Part shown: positions 1 to 8,088 of the stretch, one piece after another
How positions within the stretch are numbered: the stretch's first letter is position 1
How the letters are laid out: the number at the start of each line of letters is the position of its first letter
From: Bradyrhizobium sp. CCBAU 51765
GTDB taxonomy: Bacteria > Pseudomonadota > Alphaproteobacteria > Rhizobiales > Xanthobacteraceae
Length of the DNA: 64,000 bases
Direction: 5' to 3'
NCBI RefSeq assembly: GCF_015291725.1
Contig: NZ_CP030038.1
Coordinates: 8,111,001 to 8,175,000, forward strand
Translations under genes and position numbers: made by a program
Notes under the pieces: model-generated
Told to the model about the DNA's origin: nothing
Database searches by the model: none
Seen by the model: only the letters and a program-made list of their open reading frames with translations

Positions 1-319
1 CTTCGGTGAGGGATGGCGGTGGCGGGTTGTTGTGGGCGGCCAGCGCGGCCTTCGGCCACATCAGCGCCACCGTCTCCGAGAGGTCGCCGACATAATCATA
101 GGAGAGCCCGAACAGCACCGGGTCGGTGCGCGCCGCGATGAGATCGCGGATCAGCGCGGGCTTGGCATGCTTGAAGCTGAGCGCGCCGGTCAGCGCGGCC
201 AGCGCATAGCCCCGGTCAGGATCGCCGACCTCGCGGAAATAGCCGGTGATCAGCCGCAGCTTGTTGTTGCGGCCGGGCTCGTAAGCGAGGCGGTCGAGCA
301 GTTCGGCGAAGCGGTTCAT
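1..319 (-). CDS. ATP-dependent DNA ligase, N-terminal part (cut by window edge)
   Basis: The first 106 codons read MNRFAELLDRLAYEPGRNNK and continue with a pattern typical of the N-terminal domain of the bacterial ATP-dependent ligases (LigC/LigB type, about 530 residues) that seal nicks using ATP. The catalytic lysine motif lies beyond the window. The ATG at 319 overlaps the stop of the upstream exonuclease gene (ATGA), so the two are translationally coupled. This ligase-exonuclease pairing is a known conserved repair module. Assignment rests on the partial sequence and, strongly, on the neighbour. Confidence 0.8.
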   Translation of the reverse strand, partial: MNRFAELLDRLAYEPGRNNKLRLITGYFREVGDPDRGYALAALTGALSFKHAKPALIRDLIAARTDPVLFGLSYDYVGDLSETVALMWPKAALAAHNNPPPPSLTE

Positions 320-1353
320 GCTTCGGCCTCGTCCGGAATCGGCGTCTCGCTCTCCTCCTCGTCGCCGTAGCCGACGAGATCGAGCGGCCGCGCTTTCAGG
401 CCTTTGCTCTGGCACCAATGCACCAGCGCATCTTCCTGGCCGTGAGTGACCCAGATCTCGCCCGCGCCGGTCGCGCCGATGGTAGAGGTAAGGCCGTCCC
501 AATCGGCGTGGTCGGAGATCACCAGCGGCAATTCCACGCCGCGCTGCCGCGCCCGGGCGCGCACGCGCATCCACCCTGACGCGAAGGCGGTGACGGGATC
601 GGGAAAACGCCGCGTCCAGAGATCGGAAGTCGCCGAGGGCGGCGCCAGCGTGATGGTGCCGGCAAGGGCCGACTTCTTCACGCCCTTCACCGGCCTCAGC
701 TCGCCGAGCGCGATCCCGCGGCTCTGGTAGTAGTGGGTGATCGTCTCCATGGCGCCATGCAGGTAGACCGGCGCGTCATAGCCGGCCTGCCGCAGCAGCG
801 CGATCACGCGCTGCGCCTTGCCGAGCGAATAGGCGCCGACCAGATGCGCGCGCTCCGGAAACAGCGCAACGGAGGCCAGCAGCTTCTTCACCTCGTCAGC
901 GGCATCGCCATGCCGGAACACCGGCAAGCCAAAAGTAGCCTCGGTGATGAAGACGTCGCAGGGCACCAGCTCGAACCGGGCGCAGGTCGGATCGGCCGCG
1001 TCCTTGTAGTCGCCGGAGGCGACGATGCAGGTGTCCTGGCACGTCACCGCGACCTGCGCCGAGCCCAGCACATGGCCGGCCGGGTGAAATCTGACGCGGA
1101 CGTCGCCGAGCCGGATCTCCTCGCCATAGCGGATGGCTTGCGTCGAGCCGGCAAAGTTCTCGCCGTAGCGCAGCCGCATCATGTCGAGCGTTTCCTGTGT
1201 CGCCAGCACCGCGCCATGGCCGGCACGGGCATGGTCGGAATGGCCGTGGGTGATCACGGCGCGCTCGACCGGCCGGACAGGATCGATATGAAAGCCGCCG
1301 GGCTTGCAGCACAGGCCGGCAGCAGTTGGCAGCAGGATGTCTTGCGGACGCAT
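316..1353 (-). CDS. Ligase-associated DNA exonuclease, metallo-beta-lactamase/beta-CASP fold
   Basis: A 345-residue protein with the metallo-beta-lactamase metal-binding signature HGHSDHA near residue 40, followed by FHPAGHVLGS, SGDYKD and ITEATFG, the order expected for the beta-CASP nuclease family that includes archaeal and bacterial mRNA 3'-end processing-like exonucleases. It is expected to trim DNA ends before sealing by the partner ATP-dependent ligase, whose start codon overlaps its stop. The start at 1353 (MRPQDILLPTAAG) is preferred because an upstream ATG at 1395 would add 14 residues without family-like sequence and would run into the divergent gene's leader. DNA repair role is inferred from family and operon. 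Confidence 0.88.
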   Translation of the reverse strand: MRPQDILLPTAAGLCCKPGGFHIDPVRPVERAVITHGHSDHARAGHGAVLATQETLDMMRLRYGENFAGSTQAIRYGEEIRLGDVRVRFHPAGHVLGSAQVAVTCQDTCIVASGDYKDAADPTCARFELVPCDVFITEATFGLPVFRHGDAADEVKKLLASVALFPERAHLVGAYSLGKAQRVIALLRQAGYDAPVYLHGAMETITHYYQSRGIALGELRPVKGVKKSALAGTITLAPPSATSDLWTRRFPDPVTAFASGWMRVRARARQRGVELPLVISDHADWDGLTSTIGATGAGEIWVTHGQEDALVHWCQSKGLKARPLDLVGYGDEEESETPIPDEAEA

Positions 1354-1416
1354 GCCTGCTATATAGGTCGCGTCACCACATCTTCGAGTCATCACCGCTT
1401 CGTTCCCGGTTCCTCA

Positions 1417-2343
1417 ATGCCACTGCGCCTGTTCCAGTCCTCCGGCGATCTCATGGCCGACCGCCGTTTCGAGTTCGCGCGCGATCTCCAGCTCAAGGGT
1501 GATCTGCCCGCGGCCGCGGACCTGCTGGAGCAGTCGATCGAGCTTGCGCCGAACTTCGCCTCCGCCTGGTTCACGCTCGGCGAGATCCGTCGGCAGCTTG
1601 GCGATCGCGACAAGGCGATCGCGGCTTTTCGCAAGGCGCTCGACTCCGATCCCGAGGACCGGCACGGCGCCGGCCTGCACCTGATGCGGCTCGGCGACGC
1701 AGAGATGGCGGAGATGCCCAAGGCCTATGTACAAACGCTGTTCGATCAATACGCGCCGCGATTCGAGCACACGCTGATCAACGATCTCGGCTATCGCGCC
1801 CCGAGCCTGATCTTCAAGGCGGTGCTGGCCGCGCGCGGCGCCGCCAAGAAGCCTGCCTACTTCAAGCGCACGATCGATCTCGGCTGCGGCACCGGGCTTG
1901 CGGCCGCCGCCTTCGCCAAGCAGGTCGACCACTTCATCGGCGTCGACCTGTCACCGGGCATGATCAAGGAAGCCCGCGCGAGCAACCTCTATGCCGAGCT
2001 CGAGATCGCCGACATGATCGAAGGCTTGCGCACCAAGGCGGACGCGAGCGCAAATCTCGTCGTCGCCGCGGACGCCTTCGTGTATCTCTCCGATCTCGCA
2101 CCGGTGCTCACCGAAGCCAGGCGCGTGCTCGCGTCGAGCGGCGTGCTTGCCTTCACGCTGGAGACTCATGACGGCGGCGGCATCGTGCTCGGCGAAGGCC
2201 TGCGCTATGCCCACTCCGCGGAATATGTCCGCGACGCGATTGCCAAGGCGGGCCTCGAGCTGCTGACACTGGAGCTGGCTTCGCCGCGCATCGAGAACAA
2301 CGAGCCGGTGCGCGGCCTCGTCGTCGTCGCCGAGAAAACTTGA
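1417..2343 (+). CDS. TPR-containing class I SAM-dependent methyltransferase
   Basis: A 308-residue protein with an N-terminal tetratricopeptide region (residues about 15-80, with FASAWFTLGEIRRQLGDRDK and a second repeat) joined to a class I methyltransferase domain. The SAM-binding motif I is TIDLGCGTGLAAAAF, followed by the acidic post-motif GVDLSPGM. An open frame continues upstream to 733, but that part is antisense to the exonuclease gene, so ATG 1417 (MPLRLFQ) or the later ATG 1453 (MADRRF) is the real start. Substrate is unknown; TPR-methyltransferases of this kind often act on proteins. It is divergent from the ligase-exonuclease pair. Confidence 0.85.
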   Translation: MPLRLFQSSGDLMADRRFEFARDLQLKGDLPAAADLLEQSIELAPNFASAWFTLGEIRRQLGDRDKAIAAFRKALDSDPEDRHGAGLHLMRLGDAEMAEMPKAYVQTLFDQYAPRFEHTLINDLGYRAPSLIFKAVLAARGAAKKPAYFKRTIDLGCGTGLAAAAFAKQVDHFIGVDLSPGMIKEARASNLYAELEIADMIEGLRTKADASANLVVAADAFVYLSDLAPVLTEARRVLASSGVLAFTLETHDGGGIVLGEGLRYAHSAEYVRDAIAKAGLELLTLELASPRIENNEPVRGLVVVAEKT

Positions 2344-2458
2344 GTCTAGGCGCTAGCACCGCGCAATATGAGCGTCATTGCGTCGCAAAGTTGCGACTCC
2401 CCACTTGCGAGCTGCGCTGCGATGTCAGCACAATGCCCTCGCTAGGGAGAAACAAATA

Positions 2459-3688
2459 ATGACGAAGAATCCATCGCGGCGCGATTTCAGCGCCGGCGCG
2501 CTCGCCACCATCGCTGCATCCACCTTGCCTGCGCCTTATGTCTGGGCCGCGGAGAAGAAATACGACGCGGGCGCCAGCGACACCGAGATCAAGATCGGGC
2601 AGACCGTGCCGCATTCCGGCCCCGGCTCGCTCTACGGCGTGCTCGGGCGCATCGGCGAAGCCTACTTCCAGATGCTGAACGAGAAGGGCGGCATCAACGG
2701 ACGCAAGGTCAAGTTCCTCACCATGGACGATGCCTACAGCGCGCCGAAATGCGTCGAGGCGACGCGGCGCCTGGTCGAGCAGGAGGAAGTGCTGGCGCTG
2801 TATGGCTCGCTCGGCACCGCGCCGCAGACTGCCGTGCACAAATACCTGAACTCGAAGGGCGTGCCGCAGCTCCTGCTCAACACCGGCGCGTCGAAGTGGA
2901 ACAACCCGAAAGAGTTCAAATGGACGATGGCGGGGCTGCCGCTCTATCCGACCGAGGCGCGCATCCTGGCCCGGCACGTCGTCAGCGTGAAGCCGAACGC
3001 GAAGATCGGCATCCTCTACCAGAACGACGATTTCGGTCGCGACTTCCTGGGTCCGTTCAAGAAGGTGCTGGCCGATGCCGGCGGTACCGCTCAGGTGATC
3101 ATGGAGCAGACCTACGATCTCACCGAGCCGACCGTCGATTCCCAGCTCATCAACCTCTCGAAATCGGGCGCCGACGTCTTCTACAACATCTCGACCGGCA
3201 AGGCGTCGTCGCAGTCGATTCGTAAAGTGGCCGAGCTCGGCTGGAAGCCGCTGCAATTACTGTCGGCGGGGTCGACCGGCCGCTCCATCCTGAGCGCCGC
3301 GGGCCTCGAGAACGCCACCGGCATCGTCGCCATCCGCTACAACAAGGAGGTCGGTCTTCCCAAATGGGAGAAGGACCCCGACGTGATGGCGTTCGAGGAG
3401 CTGCGCAAGAAGTACACGCCGGCGATCGACCCCGACAACACCATCGCCTTTGCCGGCTACGGCCAGGCCGTGACCATGGGCGAGATCCTGCGCCGCTGCG
3501 GCGACGCGCTCACCCGCGCCAACGTGCTGAAGCAGGCATCGACGCTCGCGGGCTTCCACTCGCCCTACTTCCTCGACGGCGTCACCTACAGCTACACGCC
3601 CGAGGACTACACGCCGATGAAGACGCTGTTCATCTCCACCTTCACCGGCAAGGACTGGGACATCTCCGACAAGCCGATGTCGGAGTAG
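2459..3688 (+). CDS. Branched-chain amino acid-type ABC transporter substrate-binding protein
   Basis: A 409-residue periplasmic binding protein of the LivK/Peripla_BP_6 family. The N-terminus MTKNPSRRDFSAGALATIAA carries a twin-arginine-like signal ending near APYVWA, so export may be by Tat. Mature sequence starts with ASDTEIKIGQTVPHSGPGS, a hallmark of the family, and includes GILYQNDDFGRDF. Start 2459 is supported by the Shine-Dalgarno run AGGGAGA at 2444-2450. No permease or ATPase gene follows; the gene is solitary here, so the ligand cannot be inferred. In rhizobia such orphan binding proteins are common and often bind aromatic acids or amides. Confidence 0.88.
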   Translation: MTKNPSRRDFSAGALATIAASTLPAPYVWAAEKKYDAGASDTEIKIGQTVPHSGPGSLYGVLGRIGEAYFQMLNEKGGINGRKVKFLTMDDAYSAPKCVEATRRLVEQEEVLALYGSLGTAPQTAVHKYLNSKGVPQLLLNTGASKWNNPKEFKWTMAGLPLYPTEARILARHVVSVKPNAKIGILYQNDDFGRDFLGPFKKVLADAGGTAQVIMEQTYDLTEPTVDSQLINLSKSGADVFYNISTGKASSQSIRKVAELGWKPLQLLSAGSTGRSILSAAGLENATGIVAIRYNKEVGLPKWEKDPDVMAFEELRKKYTPAIDPDNTIAFAGYGQAVTMGEILRRCGDALTRANVLKQASTLAGFHSPYFLDGVTYSYTPEDYTPMKTLFISTFTGKDWDISDKPMSE

Positions 3689-3707
3689 GCACGGCGCGGC
3701 TCGTTCA

Positions 3708-3729
3708 CCTCTCCCGCTTGCGGGAGAGG
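3708..3729. repeat. REP-like palindrome, family A
   Basis: Two perfect 10-base arms (CCTCTCCCGC / GCGGGAGAGG) around a TT loop, just after the stop of the binding-protein gene. The same hairpin occurs at 3846-5068 (interrupted by an IS), 6998-7030 and, degenerate, 57039-57060. Could act as a transcript-stabilising or terminating hairpin for the upstream gene. Confidence 0.8.
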
Positions 3730-3861
3730 CGTAGGCCGCCTCCGGCGGCCGTCGACGCCGAGGCAAAGCCTCGGCTATGGCGAAGCGCCGGGTGAGGGCT
3801 TCTCCTCTTGGGGATTGTCGCATTGCGGAAGCACCCTCTCCCCAACCCTCTCCCGCAAGCG

Positions 3862-5052
3862 AGAGCTTTGCTTAATTGGACGCGGGGGAGTGATTGCCGC
3901 TGTTGGGCGTTTTTTGCGTAGCGTTGGACGTCGGCGGCATCGAAGGTTTGCGCTTTCGTGGTCGACTGATTGGGTTGGGCGGTCATGCGGCAACTCCCGC
4001 AGGAGACAACGCCACCCATCGTTTGAGATTCATTGCCAGGCAGATCAGGCGCAGATGCGTCTGGTTGCGCGCCCAGCCCAGATAGCGGGCGCGCGCCCAG
4101 CGGTAGCTGCCCTTGAGGCGCGCGAAGACCTGCTCGACCGGTGCGCGGCGCTTTCCCACGGCACCGTTGAAGCGCTTCTGCCGCGCGGTCAGCGGATGAT
4201 GCTTGTTGGGCCGGAACATCAGCCGCGGCTTGATGCCTCGCGCGCGCAGGCCGCTACGGCGCTCGTGCTTGTCATAGGCCTGGTCGGCATAGACCGCCTT
4301 CTCATCACCACAGACCAACTCGTCGGCGGGCACCGTATCGTTGACCGCAGCATCGGTCAGCTTGCTGCGGCGGATGATTGCCGAGCCCTGGTCGATGCCA
4401 ACATGGGCCTTGTAGCCGAAGTATCGTTTGCCGCCCTTCTTGGTCCATCGCGCATCCGGATCGCGCTTGCTGTTGACCAGTTTGCTCGGCGCCCGACCGT
4501 CCGGGCCGGGGGGCTGCGGCTCCTCTGGTGGCTTCGGCGGCTTCACCGCCGCCGGGATCAGGCTCGCGTCGATTAGTGTACCCCGCCGCACCACCAGCCC
4601 ATGCGCATCGATCTGGCGCAGGATCTCACCGAACAGCCTCTCGTCCAGGCCGGCCCGCTGCAAACTGTCGCGGAAGCGCCAGATCGTGGCGTGATCGGGT
4701 GTCTCATCGCCGAGCACAAAGCCGCAGAAATCGCGGAATGAGGCGCGGTCATCAAGCGCCTCTTCAAGCTCCGGATCGGACAGCCCGTACCATTGCTGCA
4801 GCAACAGCGCCTTGAACATCACCAGCCGCGGATAGGCCGGCGCCCCACGCTCCGGTTCCGGCAGACCGCCTAGCACGCCCCCTACCGCTGCCCAATCGAC
4901 CAAGTCCCCAATCCGTCTCAGCACCGGATTGCCTTTTCCCCGTCGCGACACCAGCGCGTCCGCAAAGCTCGGTTGTCCAACCTGTCGATAGGCCATTCCC
5001 GTCCTCCCTCAGCGGTCTAGGGAATCGCAGATTCGCGAATATGCAAAGCTCT
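3862..5052 (-). mobile_element. IS5-family insertion sequence inside a REP hairpin
   Basis: A 1191-base element bounded by 10-base perfect terminal inverted repeats AGAGCTTTGC (3862-3871) and GCAAAGCTCT (5043-5052). It is flanked by an exact 8-base direct repeat CGCAAGCG at 3854-3861 and 5053-5060. Removing the element and one copy restores the palindrome CCCTCTCC-CGCAAGCG-GGAGAGGG, the same REP hairpin found elsewhere in the window. It carries a single intact transposase. Intact ends and transposase suggest a recent or still mobile copy. Confidence 0.9.
3983..4996 (-). CDS. IS5-family DDE transposase
   Basis: A 337-residue transposase with an N-terminal DUF772-like region (residues 50-115, containing LLLQQWYGLSDPELEEALDD) and a C-terminal DDE domain. 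Likely catalytic residues are D143 (TLIDASLI), D238 (VYADQAYD) and E288 in the signature RAPVEQVFARLK. The length is normal for the IS5 group and the frame is uninterrupted. The ends of the element lie 56 bases upstream and 121 bases downstream. Closest family by eye is IS5 itself, though the 8-base target duplication differs from the 4 bases usually given for that subgroup. Confidence 0.92.
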   Translation of the reverse strand: MAYRQVGQPSFADALVSRRGKGNPVLRRIGDLVDWAAVGGVLGGLPEPERGAPAYPRLVMFKALLLQQWYGLSDPELEEALDDRASFRDFCGFVLGDETPDHATIWRFRDSLQRAGLDERLFGEILRQIDAHGLVVRRGTLIDASLIPAAVKPPKPPEEPQPPGPDGRAPSKLVNSKRDPDARWTKKGGKRYFGYKAHVGIDQGSAIIRRSKLTDAAVNDTVPADELVCGDEKAVYADQAYDKHERRSGLRARGIKPRLMFRPNKHHPLTARQKRFNGAVGKRRAPVEQVFARLKGSYRWARARYLGWARNQTHLRLICLAMNLKRWVALSPAGVAA

Positions 5053-5114
5053 CGCAAGCGGGAGAGGGAGCGCACCTCCGTCTTTGCAGCGATCGAGCCT
5101 TCATTTCATCTCGC

Positions 5115-5972
5115 TCAGGCGCTGACGCGCGATACCAGCCGGTACGCCTGCGCTGCATTCACGCCAAACGCCTTGTCCCGCATACGCGGGCCGAGCCTCG
5201 CAAGGCAGACCTCCAGCGCAGTCTTGATCTCGCCGTAACTTCCCGCAAGCAGGCATACCGGCCAGTCCGAGCCGAAGATCAGCCTATCCTCGCCGAAACA
5301 TTTTGCGGCGTGCTCGACAAACGGAAACAGCCGCTCCGCATCCCAGTCATTCCAGACCGCCTCGGTCGCCAGGCCTGAGATCTTGCACCAGACATTGCCG
5401 CAAGCCGCCAGCGCTGCGATGCCATCGGTCCATTCGGCGCTGCCGCCGTCGGCGATCGGCGGCTTGGCAGCGTGGTCCAGCACGAATCGTGCCTGCGGAA
5501 AGGCCTGCGCGGTCGCGATCGCGGCCGACAGCTCGCGGGTGCGAACCAGAAGATCGTAGGCGAGATCGCGGGCGAAAACAGCCGTGAGGCCGCGCTGGAC
5601 ATCCTCGCGGAGCAGCCAATCGGGGTCGGCCTCGTCGTGAACCTGGTGGCGAATGCCCACCAGCCTGCCGCCGCCAGACAAAGCGCGCAGGCGGTCGAGC
5701 GTTTCGTCAAGCGCACCATCGGTCAGATCGGCCCAGCCGACCACGCCGACGACGAACGGATTTTCGTGCGCGATGTGCAGGAACTCCTCGGTCTCCTCCG
5801 GCGCAGAGCGGCATTGCACCAGGATGCTTGCGTCGATGCCGTTGGCCTTCATGAGCGGCGCGAAATCGGCGGGACCGAAGGCGCGGCGGATCGGCGCGAG
5901 CTCGTCCGCCTCCATCCAGGGATACTCGGCGCGTGCCGGGTCCCAGAAATGCTGGTGGCCGTCGATGATCAT
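5115..5972 (-). CDS. Amidohydrolase, L-fuconolactonase/sugar lactonase-like
   Basis: A 285-residue amidohydrolase-2 family protein. It starts MIIDGHQHFWDP with the metal-binding HxH motif at residues 6-8, and has the conserved LIFGSDWPVC near residue 235 with the metal-binding aspartate. Best-known relatives hydrolyse L-fucono-, L-rhamnono- or galactonolactones. It follows the aldo/keto reductase gene with a 3-base gap, so the pair probably oxidises an aldose to a lactone and opens the lactone. Last gene of the sugar operon. Exact lactone is inferred, not shown. Confidence 0.8.
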   Translation of the reverse strand: MIIDGHQHFWDPARAEYPWMEADELAPIRRAFGPADFAPLMKANGIDASILVQCRSAPEETEEFLHIAHENPFVVGVVGWADLTDGALDETLDRLRALSGGGRLVGIRHQVHDEADPDWLLREDVQRGLTAVFARDLAYDLLVRTRELSAAIATAQAFPQARFVLDHAAKPPIADGGSAEWTDGIAALAACGNVWCKISGLATEAVWNDWDAERLFPFVEHAAKCFGEDRLIFGSDWPVCLLAGSYGEIKTALEVCLARLGPRMRDKAFGVNAAQAYRLVSRVSA

Positions 5973-5975
5973 GCC

Positions 5976-6953
5976 TTACACTCCGTCCGGCAGTGGCGCC
6001 CGGACGTCGACGAACTTACTCGCACGCAGCTCCTGCCAGAACTCGGCCGGCACCGCTTTCTCCGACATTGCGATGTTATCGGCCACTTCCGCGGCATTGC
6101 GCGCGCCCATCACGGCGACCGTCACCGCCGGATGCGCCATGCAGAACTGGAGCGCGGCGGCTTTCAGCTCGGTGCCGTGCCTGCGGCAGAGCGCGTCGAG
6201 CTCGAGCGCGCGCGCGACGAGCGCCGGATCGGCGTCCTGATAGTTGAATTTCGCGCTCGTGTGGGGATCGGCCAGGATGCCGCTGTTGTAGATGCCGCCG
6301 AGCAGGATGCCGATATGCTTCGCCTGACAGACCGGAAACAGCACATCCAGCGCGCCCTGATCGAGCAGCGTGTAACGCCCGGCGAGGAGGAAGCAGTCGA
6401 CCGGCACGGCCTCGGCGAAGCGCGCCAGCATCTCCGACTGGTTCATGCCGGCGCCGATCGCCTTGACCGTGCCGTCCTCGCGCAGGCGCTGCAGCGCGCG
6501 GAAGGCACCGCTGACGGCGTCGTCATAATGGTCGTCGGGATCATGCACGAGCAGGACGTCGACGCGGTCGAGCCCAAGGCGCGCCAGGCTCTCCTCGACC
6601 GATCGCATCACCCCGTCATGACTGAAATCGAACACCGGCCGCTCGCTCGGCGTGCCCTTGTAGTGCTCGTCCTCGGCGGCAACGCCATCCGGTGCGCGCA
6701 GCAGACGGCCGACCTTGGTCGAGATGACGTAGGAGTCGCGCGGCTGCTGCCGCAGGAATGCGCCCAACCGCCGCTCGGCAAGGCCAAAGCCATAGAGCGG
6801 CGCGGTGTCGAAGAAGCGGATGCCGGCCGACCAGGCGCGCGCGATCGTCGCCTCCGCATCGGCATCGCTGACGGGAGTGAACAGTCCGCCGAGCGGAGCG
6901 GAACCGAGACCGATTGAAGTAACGTCGAGGGAGCCGAGCCGCGAGCGTTTCAT
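5976..6953 (-). CDS. Aldo/keto reductase, aldose 1-dehydrogenase-like
   Basis: A 325-residue aldo/keto reductase. Catalytic-type residues are visible: D and Y in FFDTAPLYGFGLAE, K in ISTKVGRLL and H in VLLVHDPDDH. It most resembles the D-threo-aldose (L-fucose/galactose) 1-dehydrogenase and pyridoxal 4-dehydrogenase branch. Two in-frame ATGs lie at 6959 and 6953 (MGMKRS); 6953 is chosen because GGAAGG sits 9 bases upstream of it but only 3 from the first. A strong hairpin at 6998-7030 separates it from the binding-protein gene. Adjacent to a lactonase-like gene, consistent with an oxidative aldose route. Confidence 0.85.
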   Translation of the reverse strand: MKRSRLGSLDVTSIGLGSAPLGGLFTPVSDADAEATIARAWSAGIRFFDTAPLYGFGLAERRLGAFLRQQPRDSYVISTKVGRLLRAPDGVAAEDEHYKGTPSERPVFDFSHDGVMRSVEESLARLGLDRVDVLLVHDPDDHYDDAVSGAFRALQRLREDGTVKAIGAGMNQSEMLARFAEAVPVDCFLLAGRYTLLDQGALDVLFPVCQAKHIGILLGGIYNSGILADPHTSAKFNYQDADPALVARALELDALCRRHGTELKAAALQFCMAHPAVTVAVMGARNAAEVADNIAMSEKAVPAEFWQELRASKFVDVRAPLPDGV

Positions 6954-6997
6954 TCCCATTTGCCTTCCAGCAGTCTTCTTCCGACAATCCGGATCAT

Positions 6998-7030
6998 CTC
7001 TCCCGCTTGCGCAAACCGCAAGCGGGAGAG
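6998..7030. repeat. REP-family hairpin between binding-protein and reductase genes
   Basis: Perfect 14-base arms (CTCTCCCGCTTGCG / CGCAAGCGGGAGAG) with a 5-base loop, 29 bases beyond the stop of the sugar-binding protein gene. There is no T-tract, so it is not a classic intrinsic terminator; it could protect the upstream mRNA from 3' exonucleases and lower expression of the two downstream genes. Confidence 0.8.
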
Positions 7031-7059
7031 GCATGTGGGAGCACGGGGCTGGGGCGCTC

Positions 7060-7992
7060 CTACTTCAACATCTGCGCGACGTTGTCCTTGGTGACGAGAT
7101 CGAGGCCGGTATAGACGATCTCCGGCACTTTCTCGCCCTTCTTGATCGCGAACAGCGTGTCCATCGCCTTCTCGCCCATCTCGAACGGACGCTGACCGAC
7201 CAGCGCATTGGCATAGCCGTCGCGCAGCAGCTCGAGCTGCATCTTCAGCGTATCGGCCACGACCAGCGTGAACTTGCCGGAATCGATCTCCTTCTTGTTC
7301 CTGGATGCGAAGGCCTTGAAACCCTCGGGAGCAAACATCGGCCAACCGCCGATGGGAACGATGGCGGCGAGGTCGGGCGTTGCGGTGCGCATGTCCGTCA
7401 TCTGCTGGACCGCGAGCGCGGGATCGTCGTTGCAGAAGGTCGGGGAGCCCGCGACCTCGGTCCATTTCGAGCCCTTCAGCGCCTCGCGCACGCCATCGAC
7501 GCGCTCGGCGAGGTTCTTGGCACCGGGACCACCCGAGACCATGGCGTATTTGCCGCCATCGGGCCGCATCTTCAGGAGTTGCTTGCCGAGAGCCAGGCCG
7601 AACTCCTTGTTGTTGGTGCCGATATAGGCGATGCGCTTGGAGCCCGGCGCATCGGCATCGAAGGTGATGACGGGGATGCCGGCCGCGGTTGCCGCCTCGA
7701 TCGACTTGGTCATGGCCGCGACGTCGGCAACCGAGATCGCGAGGCCGTCGACCTTCTGGGTGATGAAGTCCTGGATGATCTGGGCTTGCGTCGCCGGCTC
7801 ATGCTCCACCGGCCCCTTGTAGATGCACTCGATGTTGCCGAGCTCCTTGGCGCGCTTCAGGCAGCCATCGCGCGCGAAGTCGAAGAACGGATTGTTCATC
7901 GCCTTGGGCACGATGACGAAGCGGTAGTTCGCGGCAAACGCCGGCGTCGCCATCATCGCAACGGCGATGCCGGCAAGAAGAAGTTTCCTCAT
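7060..7992 (-). CDS. Sugar ABC transporter periplasmic binding protein (RbsB/FrcB-like)
   Basis: A 310-residue periplasmic binding protein with a clear Sec signal peptide (MRKLLLAGIAVAMMATPAFA, cleavage near residue 20). The body has the LacI/RbsB-type binding fold: NYRFVIVPKAMNNPFF, then KVDGLAISVAD and GIPVITFDADAP. It is the ligand receptor for the adjacent permease and ATPase. The start at 7992 has GGAGGA positioned upstream; an ATG at 8004 is less well placed. The substrate is probably a pentose or similar aldose, inferred from neighbouring xylA and xylB. Confidence 0.88.
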   Translation of the reverse strand: MRKLLLAGIAVAMMATPAFAANYRFVIVPKAMNNPFFDFARDGCLKRAKELGNIECIYKGPVEHEPATQAQIIQDFITQKVDGLAISVADVAAMTKSIEAATAAGIPVITFDADAPGSKRIAYIGTNNKEFGLALGKQLLKMRPDGGKYAMVSGGPGAKNLAERVDGVREALKGSKWTEVAGSPTFCNDDPALAVQQMTDMRTATPDLAAIVPIGGWPMFAPEGFKAFASRNKKEIDSGKFTLVVADTLKMQLELLRDGYANALVGQRPFEMGEKAMDTLFAIKKGEKVPEIVYTGLDLVTKDNVAQMLK

Positions 7993-8088
7993 GGTCTCCT
8001 CCACCCTTGTGTTTGGTGCCCATCCTCTCGAAAGCGCCCGGGAAGCGGACAGGCGGCATTTTCGTTGCCTTCCCGAGATGACGTCACG

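Noticed and set aside
733..1416. Upstream extension of the TPR methyltransferase frame
   Set aside because: It is antisense to the MBL exonuclease and has no methyltransferase or TPR features; the real protein begins at 1417 or 1453.
5472..6917. A 481-codon plus-strand open frame
   Set aside because: Antisense to the amidohydrolase and aldo/keto reductase genes, with no recognisable domain and no ribosome site.
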